Shown here piece by piece: positions 59,045 through 64,000 of a stretch of 64,000 nt of DNA. The DNA is from CAVRGQ01 sp963720785. Lineage in GTDB: Bacteria; Actinomycetota; Acidimicrobiia; IMCC26256; DASPTH01. The stretch lies in contig CAVRGQ010000004.1 in the NCBI GenBank assembly GCA_963720785.1, positions 744,001-808,000 on the forward strand, in the 5' to 3' direction. The translations under genes and the position numbers were made by a program. A model generated the notes under the pieces. It had not been told where the DNA came from, did not search any database, and was given only the letters and a program-made list of their open reading frames with translations. Every line of letters begins with the position of its first letter. The stretch's first letter is position 1.

Positions 59045-59473
59045 TCAGCCCTCCGGGGCTGGCCCGTCGACCATCACCATCCACGGCACGCCGAAGCGAT
59101 CGCGCCCCATCCCGAACGCGGGCGAGAAGAAGGTCTCGATCACCGGTTGGTGCACCTCGCCACCCTCGGTGAGCGCGTCGAGGACCCGCTCGACCTCGGC
59201 GCGGTCGGGGAGCTCGACGTTGATGCACACGCCGTGCACGAAGCCGTCGTAGTCGCCCGACATGTCGTCGGCGCCCATGAGCAGCCCGCCGTCGGGGAGC
59301 ATCAGTGCCGCGTGCATGGTGGCGTCGGGAGCAACACCCGGCGGGGTCTCGCCGGCGTCGGGCGGCATGTCCGCCAGCGACAGGATCACGACCTCGCCGC
59401 CGAGGATCTCCTGGTACCGGGTGAAGGCCTCGCGGCAGTTGCCCTTGAAGGCGAGGTAGGAACGGATAGCCAT
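59045..59473 (-). CDS. VOC-superfamily (PhnB/glyoxalase-like) protein
   Basis: 142-aa PhnB-type member: YLAFKGNCREAFTRYQEILG, MLPDGGLLMGADD, CINVELPDRAEVERVLDALT and GMGRDRFGVPWMV. It is a beta-alpha-beta-beta-beta metal-site fold of uncertain reaction, often beside small regulators. The AGGAG site 5-9 bases before the ATG is good. Last gene of a minus-strand cluster with a cupin and an SBP-like gene. Confidence 0.9.
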   Translation of the reverse strand: MAIRSYLAFKGNCREAFTRYQEILGGEVVILSLADMPPDAGETPPGVAPDATMHAALMLPDGGLLMGADDMSGDYDGFVHGVCINVELPDRAEVERVLDALTEGGEVHQPVIETFFSPAFGMGRDRFGVPWMVMVDGPAPEG

Positions 59474-59528
59474 GGGATCTCCTGAGTTCGGGGTTCGACG
59501 GGATGCAGACCGGCGGAGGCGCCGGAAC

Positions 59529-59900
59529 TCATCGCGTCGGGTCGGTGTCGGGGGCGAGCTCGACGTAGAGACGGTGCCACGGTTCGTCGCCCACGAGGTG
59601 CCAGCGGTGGCCGCCGCCCGTGGTGTCGGCGGCCAGGAGCACGTCGCCGGCCTGCAGTCGGACGCGCTCGCCGCCGCGCGTCTCGAACTCGATCGTGCCG
59701 CGCAGGATCACCACGAGCTGGCGCCGGGGCGCGCAGTGCCAGTCGAGCGTCGACCCGGGCGGGCTCTCCTGGAAACGAACCCGCCCGGCGGTCAACCAGC
59801 CCGACGCCAGGTCGCGCCCGTACGCCGCCAGATCGACCTGATGTTCCTCGAGGTGCGACTCGCCGTCGGCACCGGTGCTCAGCGTGACCAGCCGGATCAT
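59529..59900 (-). CDS. Cupin-domain protein
   Basis: 123-aa single-domain cupin. Motif 1 pieces STLDWHCAPRRQLVVILRGT then IEFETRGGERVRLQAGDVLL and the late GGGHRWHLVGDEPWHRLYVE give the beta-barrel with candidate metal ligands (His and Glu). The ATG at 59900 follows a GGACGGCAGG purine-rich site. Ten bases separate it from the SBP-like gene upstream, so the two are probably co-transcribed. Function unknown. Confidence 0.8.
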   Translation of the reverse strand: MIRLVTLSTGADGESHLEEHQVDLAAYGRDLASGWLTAGRVRFQESPPGSTLDWHCAPRRQLVVILRGTIEFETRGGERVRLQAGDVLLAADTTGGGHRWHLVGDEPWHRLYVELAPDTDPTR

Positions 59901-59910
59901 CCTGCCGTCC

Positions 59911-60657
59911 TCATCGCGATCTGGTGGCCGGGGCGAACACGCCGACCCCGGTGGTGTCTGGATCACAATCGGCGAGCCAACGATCGACGATCCGGGTGAG
60001 GTCACCGCGTCGGCGGAGTGCGTCGAGGGCGCTGTCGATCGCCCGGGCGAGGTCGTCGGACCCGAGCGTGACGGCAACTGCGAGTTCCTCACGGGTGATC
60101 CCGGTCTGGACGATCCGCAGGGCCTCGCGCTCGCGCGTGAGCGCGCGCATGACCGGCTCCAACTTCATGAAGGCGCCGATCACCCCGGATTCGACGTCGG
60201 CGAGTGCCTCGAGGATCGCGTCGTACACGTAGACCCGCACATCTGCGACGGCACCCTTGGTGCGGAGGCGACGCGCCACCGGCTCGGACGTGTTGCCCCG
60301 CTGGATCCCGAGCACCAGGCCGCCGAGCCCGTCGACGTCGTGGGCCTGCGGACTGCGCGCCGGGGCCACCACCAGGCTCTGTCCGGAGTGCACGTACGGC
60401 GCGCACCAGCGGGCGAGCGTGCGTCGGTGGGGCGTGACCGTCGCGCCCGACACGACGAGGTCGTGGGTGCGACCGAGCCCTGCGAAGATGCCGTCGAAGT
60501 CGGCGCCCGGGTACCGCTGGAGCTCGACGGCGCAGCCCAGCTCGGCGGCGAGGGCGTGCACGAGGTCGACGTCGAGGCCCGTCGGCGGCTCCGTCCCGAT
60601 GTCGAACGGCGGGTCCGGATACGCGCCGGCCACCCGCAGCCGTCGGGGAATCGCCAT
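59911..60657 (-). CDS. Solute-binding-protein-like (SBP_bac_3) protein lacking a signal peptide
   Basis: 248-aa bacterial extracellular solute-binding fold, type 3 (polar amino acid): RVAGAYPDPPFDI, GLDVDLVHALAAELGCAVEL, GIFAGLGRTHDLVVSGATVT and a closing DLTRIVDRWLADCDPD. It begins immediately with the fold (MAIPRRLRVAGAYPDPPF) and has no signal peptide or lipobox. The ATG at 60657 has TACCGT six bases upstream (60664-60669), so an export signal further up is unlikely. It may be an intracellular ligand sensor. No ABC permease or ATPase is near. Confidence 0.82.
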   Translation of the reverse strand: MAIPRRLRVAGAYPDPPFDIGTEPPTGLDVDLVHALAAELGCAVELQRYPGADFDGIFAGLGRTHDLVVSGATVTPHRRTLARWCAPYVHSGQSLVVAPARSPQAHDVDGLGGLVLGIQRGNTSEPVARRLRTKGAVADVRVYVYDAILEALADVESGVIGAFMKLEPVMRALTREREALRIVQTGITREELAVAVTLGSDDLARAIDSALDALRRRGDLTRIVDRWLADCDPDTTGVGVFAPATRSR

Positions 60658-60743
60658 GGCGCAACGGTAGACGGCCGTCGCGCCTGGAAAGAGCTAGAGG
60701 TTTTCTTGCCCGGGCTGCCGGTGCTCCGTAGTATCCCCGCCGC

Positions 60744-62414
60744 ATGAGTGAACTTCCCCTGTCCGGCCCGGGTCAGCCCTTCGAGATCGTCGAGGAAGCG
60801 GTCCTCGGCGAGCGCATGGAGGTGTACCGCAACCGTCCCCGCTCGCTGCGAGAGGTGCTCGGCCGCTCGGCGGCACACGGCGACGCCGTCTACGTGGTGT
60901 GCGGCGACGAGCGCGTCACCTACTCGGAGCACCTCGCGCGCGTCGCCGCGTTCGCGAGCGTCCTCCGCGACGAGTACGGGGTGGGACGCGGCGACCGGGT
61001 GGCCATTCTCGCCGCCAACTGTCCCGAGTGGATCGTCGCCTTCTGGGCGACCGTGAGCATCGGCGCCGTCGTCGCGTCGATGAACGCATGGTGGGCCGAT
61101 CCGGAGTTGGAGTACGCGCTGGGTCACAGCGAGCCCACCGTGGTCGTCGGCGACGCCGAACGCCTCGAGCGGGTGCGTGCGGTCGTGCCGGACGCGGGCA
61201 GCGTGTCGTTCCGCACGATCGAGACCGGCGCCGAGTTCGCCGCGCTCGTGGAGAAGGGGCGCTCGGCGACCCTGCCCGAGGACGAGATCGCGGAGGACGA
61301 CCCCGCGGTGCTGCTCTACACGAGCGGCACGACCGGGCGTTCGAAGGGCGCGCTGGCGTCGCACCGTTCGATCTGCGGGATGATCACGTCGAGCCACCAC
61401 TCCGGCGCAGTGGCGATGCTCGCCGCCGCCCGAGCCGGAGGTGCCGATCCTGCCCCGGCGCGGCCCGCGGGCCAGAGCGTCGCGCTGGTGACCGTGCCCC
61501 TCTTCCATGCGTCGGGCCTCTACGGGTTCGTGGTGCTGCAACTCGTGAGCGGTGGTCGCGTCGTGTTGCGCCCCGGTCGCTTCGATCCCGACGACGTGTT
61601 GCGCCTCATCGAGGAGGAAGGCGTCACGATGTGGTCGGCACTCGGCAGCATGGGCCCGCGCGTCGCGGAACGCGCGCTCGCCTCCGGCCGCGACACGTCG
61701 AGCCTCACGGTGCTCGCGGTGGGTGGCGCGCCGGTGAGCCCGGCGCAACAGGACATGCTGCGCGAGGCCTTCCCCCACGCGCAGAACTCGGTGAGCATGG
61801 GGTACGCGTCGAGCGAGTCGGTCGGCACGATCACCCGCACCGGCGGCACCGAGATGCGCGAGCACCCGACGTCGGCCGGTCGCGTCCTGCCCACGGTGCA
61901 GTTGGAGATCCGCGGCCCCGACGGCGAAGCGCTCCCCGACGGCGTGGAGGGCGAGATCCACGTGCGCAGCCCGTACCTGATGCTCGGCTACTGGCGCAAC
62001 CAGGCCGCGACCGACGAGGTGATCAAGCCCGGCCGGTGGCTCGCCATGGGCGACGTCGGTTCGATGCGCGACAGCCGTCTCTTCATCAACTCGCGTGCGC
62101 GCGACATGATCCTGGTGAACGCCGAGAACGTGTTCCCGACCGAGGTGGAGTTCCGCCTCGACGAGCACCCCACGGTGCGCGAGTGCGCGGTCGTCGGCGT
62201 CGACGACCTGATGACCGGGCAGGCGGTGTGCGCCGTCGTGGTGGTCGACCCGGCTGCTGGGGTGGGCGAGGACGACCTCCGGGCGTGGTGCCGTGAGGGG
62301 ATGGCGGGGTACAAGGTGCCCACGCAGTGGTTGCTGCGCGACGAGGCGCTGCCTCGCAACCCGTCGGGCAAGGTGCTCAAGCGCGAGTTGCTCCAGGAGT
62401 TCTCCGGTGCCTGA
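60744..62414 (+). CDS. Acyl-CoA synthetase (AMP-binding)
   Basis: 556-aa ANL-superfamily ligase activating a carboxylic acid to its CoA thioester. The P-loop is LLYTSGTTGRSKGALASH, the A8-type hinge is INSRARDMILVNAENVFPTE, and the C-terminal catalytic Lys lies in LPRNPSGKVLKREL. Likely fatty or aromatic acid substrate. TAGTAT at 60729-60734 lies nine bases before the ATG. Its stop overlaps the SDR gene's GTG, so ligase and dehydrogenase are coupled. Confidence 0.93.
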   Translation: MSELPLSGPGQPFEIVEEAVLGERMEVYRNRPRSLREVLGRSAAHGDAVYVVCGDERVTYSEHLARVAAFASVLRDEYGVGRGDRVAILAANCPEWIVAFWATVSIGAVVASMNAWWADPELEYALGHSEPTVVVGDAERLERVRAVVPDAGSVSFRTIETGAEFAALVEKGRSATLPEDEIAEDDPAVLLYTSGTTGRSKGALASHRSICGMITSSHHSGAVAMLAAARAGGADPAPARPAGQSVALVTVPLFHASGLYGFVVLQLVSGGRVVLRPGRFDPDDVLRLIEEEGVTMWSALGSMGPRVAERALASGRDTSSLTVLAVGGAPVSPAQQDMLREAFPHAQNSVSMGYASSESVGTITRTGGTEMREHPTSAGRVLPTVQLEIRGPDGEALPDGVEGEIHVRSPYLMLGYWRNQAATDEVIKPGRWLAMGDVGSMRDSRLFINSRARDMILVNAENVFPTEVEFRLDEHPTVRECAVVGVDDLMTGQAVCAVVVVDPAAGVGEDDLRAWCREGMAGYKVPTQWLLRDEALPRNPSGKVLKRELLQEFSGA

Positions 62415-63222
62415 TCGCGATCCGTGCGCCGGGTGGTTCGACGGCCGCGTCGCGGTGGTCGTGGGCGCGGGCAGCGGTCTCGGCTCCACGTTGGCGCGCC
62501 GCTTCAGCGCCGCGGGCGCGCGCGTGGCGCTGGTGGCGCGCAGCGAGGGATCCCTCGGGGCGTCGGCGGCCGCGGCGCGCGAGGCCGGCGGCGATCCGGT
62601 GGCGATCGCGGCCGACGCCACGTCGATCGACGACATGCGGCGCGTGGCCGACACGATCGGTGAGCAACTCGGTGGCGCCGACGTGCTCGTGAACACCGCG
62701 TTCGCGAGCCTGCCGCGCCGCAACATCGTCGACATGGACGACGCCGGCCTCGAAGCGTGGCGCAGGGCGGTGGAGATCGGCGGCTACGGCACGCTGCTCG
62801 CGTGTCGCTTCGTCGCGCCGTTCATGGTGGAACGCGGGAACGGCGCGATCGTCAACGTCACGTCGATGTCGAGTCGCATCGGCTTCGCCGGTCGCAGCGA
62901 ATACAGCGCGGGGAAGGCCCAGGGTCACAAGATCGCGCAGTCGCTCGCCGACGAGCTCGGCCCGCAGGGCGTGAGGGTCAACTGCGTGGCCCCCGGCCAC
63001 ATCTGGAGCCCGGTGCTGGAGCAGTTCTACCGGTCCTTGGCCGAGCAGCGCGGCGTGCCCTACGAGGAGATCCTCGAGGAGTTCACGCGCGAGATGGCGC
63101 TGCGCCGCATCGTCACCGAGGGCGAGGTCGCCAACGCGATCCTGTTCCTCGCCTCCGACCTGGCGTCGGGCATCACCGGCGCGCTGCTCGACGTGAATGC
63201 CGGCCACCTCTTCACGCCGTAG
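62407..63222 (+). CDS. Short-chain dehydrogenase/reductase (ligase operon)
   Basis: 271-aa classical SDR. The cofactor motif is VVGAGSGLGSTLARRFSAAG, NTA takes the place of NNAG in VLVNTAFASLP, and the catalytic Tyr-Lys pair is in SEYSAGKAQG with serine in VTSMSSR. The GTG at 62407 overlaps the ligase stop by eight bases. Together the two genes suggest CoA-ester metabolism, for instance beta-oxidation or a related pathway. C-terminal extension ends in LLDVNAGHLF. Confidence 0.9.
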   Translation: MPDRDPCAGWFDGRVAVVVGAGSGLGSTLARRFSAAGARVALVARSEGSLGASAAAAREAGGDPVAIAADATSIDDMRRVADTIGEQLGGADVLVNTAFASLPRRNIVDMDDAGLEAWRRAVEIGGYGTLLACRFVAPFMVERGNGAIVNVTSMSSRIGFAGRSEYSAGKAQGHKIAQSLADELGPQGVRVNCVAPGHIWSPVLEQFYRSLAEQRGVPYEEILEEFTREMALRRIVTEGEVANAILFLASDLASGITGALLDVNAGHLFTP

Positions 63223-63324
63223 CCCGCGGTCGTTCCGTCACCCTTCCGTCACCCTTCCGGGGTGATGCGGCCTCCGGCCCCGGCGGCGAGGATGGTCGGG
63301 TACCGACGACGAGAGGAGCCCGGG

Positions 63325-63858
63325 ATGGGCCTGCGCGACCGCATCGAAGAACGCCGTGGTGGCGGTGACGAACCCGGCGAGACGCACTACCAGATCCGCG
63401 AGAAGATGTTCTCGATCGGTGACGACTACTGGATCGAGAACGGCGCGGGCCAGCGGGTGGTGAAGGTGAACGGCAAGGCGCTGCGGGTGCGCGACACCCT
63501 GGTGCTCGAGGACCCGTCCGGTAACGAGCTGTACAAGGTGCAGGAGAAGAAGGTCCGGGTCCGCGACACGATGGAGGTCGAGCGGGGCGACGACACCGTC
63601 GCCACGGTCAAGAAGGCGCTCGTGTCACCGCTGCGCGACCGCTTCTCGATCGACGTCGAGGGCGGGTCCGACCTCGAGGCCAAGGGCAACATCGTCGACC
63701 ACGAGTACACCATCGAACGCGACGGCGACCAGGTCGCCGAGGTGTCGAAGCGCTGGTTCCACGTGCGCGACACCTACGGCATCGAGATCCAGCCCGGCCA
63801 GGACGTCGCGCTCGTGCTCGCGGTCACGGTGTGCATCGACCGCATGACCCACGACTGA
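63325..63858 (+). CDS. LURP-one-related (PF04525) protein
   Basis: 177-aa beta-rich protein of the LOR family, shared with the tubby-C-terminal fold. Repeating beta units are visible: YQIREKMFSIGDDYWIENG, VRDTLVLEDPSGNELYKVQE, VRDTMEVERGDDTVATVKKA and EYTIERDGDQVAEVSKRWFH. Bacterial members have no known activity. A GAGGAG site precedes the ATG. Two copies of CCGTCACCCTT (63234-63255) lie in the upstream gap. Confidence 0.88.
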   Translation: MGLRDRIEERRGGGDEPGETHYQIREKMFSIGDDYWIENGAGQRVVKVNGKALRVRDTLVLEDPSGNELYKVQEKKVRVRDTMEVERGDDTVATVKKALVSPLRDRFSIDVEGGSDLEAKGNIVDHEYTIERDGDQVAEVSKRWFHVRDTYGIEIQPGQDVALVLAVTVCIDRMTHD

Positions 63859-63873
63859 GCCGCCGGCCGCGGG

Positions 63874-64000
63874 TCAGGCCTGGAAGAGGTCGATGATCCC
63901 CGCGACGACGAAATAGGCGCCGAACAGGACGAGCGGCACGAACGTCGCCGCGGCCCGGTGCGCCTTCCACCAGGTCTGCACCGTGGCCGTCCACTCGCCG
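63874..64000 (-). CDS. C-terminal end of a membrane protein (cut by window edge)
   Basis: The last 41 codons read GEWTATVQTWWKAHRAAATF, then a hydrophobic helix VPLVLFGAYFVVAGIIDLFQ and a stop. Only one membrane segment is inside the window, so the family cannot be named. It converges on the LURP-one gene. Confidence 0.6.
   Translation of the reverse strand, partial: GEWTATVQTWWKAHRAAATFVPLVLFGAYFVVAGIIDLFQA

Noticed and set aside
60180..62735. An 851-codon minus-strand frame under the acyl-CoA ligase
   Set aside because: It is antisense to an intact ANL ligase and shows no domain.

Overview
The window is a very GC-rich, densely packed chromosomal segment of an actinobacterium. Several genes point that way together: a WhiB-type Fe-S regulator, an actinobacterial-type HemQ, a wax ester/diacylglycerol acyltransferase, an F420-type luciferase-like oxidoreductase, frequent GTG/TTG starts, and a HrcA/CIRCE-controlled groEL without a groES beside it. 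The repertoire would fit the class Acidimicrobiia, but that is inference; there is no rRNA here to settle it. About 20 genes carry a TANNNT box exactly 6-7 nt before their start codon, the signature of leaderless transcription. About ten reading frames are broken by one extra or one missing base, usually beside a short G/C run and including housekeeping genes (glnD, moeA, tldD). This looks more like residual assembly error than real decay.

Layout. 1-4137 (minus): TetR regulator, then 2-oxoacid dehydrogenase E1alpha, E1beta and E2, then the start of a DtxR-type regulator. 4192-5990: two CIRCE boxes and groEL. 6113-12273: a lipoprotein; a leucine attenuator with a leaderless Leu-rich leader peptide before leuA; hemQ, a NIL-domain protein and an unknown protein; amt and glnB. 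12354-21417: glnD, a Nudix hydrolase, pyrE with a partner, an 11-bp repeat array, a lipoprotein, a WS/DGAT, an M20 peptidase, DoxX and PAC2. 21454-28105: an HpaB-type flavoprotein, whiB with a hairpin-rich leader, a LysR regulator, a PAP2 enzyme with a flippase-like partner, a 17-bp repeat array, a hydrolase and a thioesterase.

28156-39940: tldD/tldE, a SAF-domain pilus-type protein, an FmdB zinc ribbon under a third CIRCE, plsY, galU, moeA, a small secreted protein with an attenuator-like leader, moaA, an SGNH lipoprotein, moaC, a membrane protein, a bacterial translin and tRNA-Ala(CGC). 40030-42915: a yybP-ykoY manganese riboswitch and a P-type ATPase. 42982-49519 (minus): a flavin oxidoreductase and a giant cyclase/AAA/TPR regulator that appear fused only because of an indel, then three small or frameshifted genes.

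49641-56107: secreted and membrane proteins, a fatty-acid hydroxylase/DoxX/SDR operon, a secreted lipase and a pair of AhpD-like proteins. 56110-57830: an IS110-family element with a long structured right end that may encode its guide RNA, next to a decayed ORF. 57830-64000: an F420-type oxidoreductase, an SBP/cupin/VOC cluster, an acyl-CoA ligase plus SDR pair, a LURP-one protein and the end of a membrane protein.

Functional groups: nitrogen sensing (amt-glnB-glnD), molybdenum cofactor synthesis (moeA, moaA, moaC), protein-quality stress (groEL and fmdB sharing CIRCE), and lipid metabolism (WS/DGAT, acyl-CoA ligase, lipase, PlsY, 2-oxoacid dehydrogenase). No single large novel system is visible. 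The most interesting signals are in noncoding DNA: the leu attenuator, the third CIRCE, the structured leaders of whiB and the small secreted protein, the repeat arrays and the IS110 right end.
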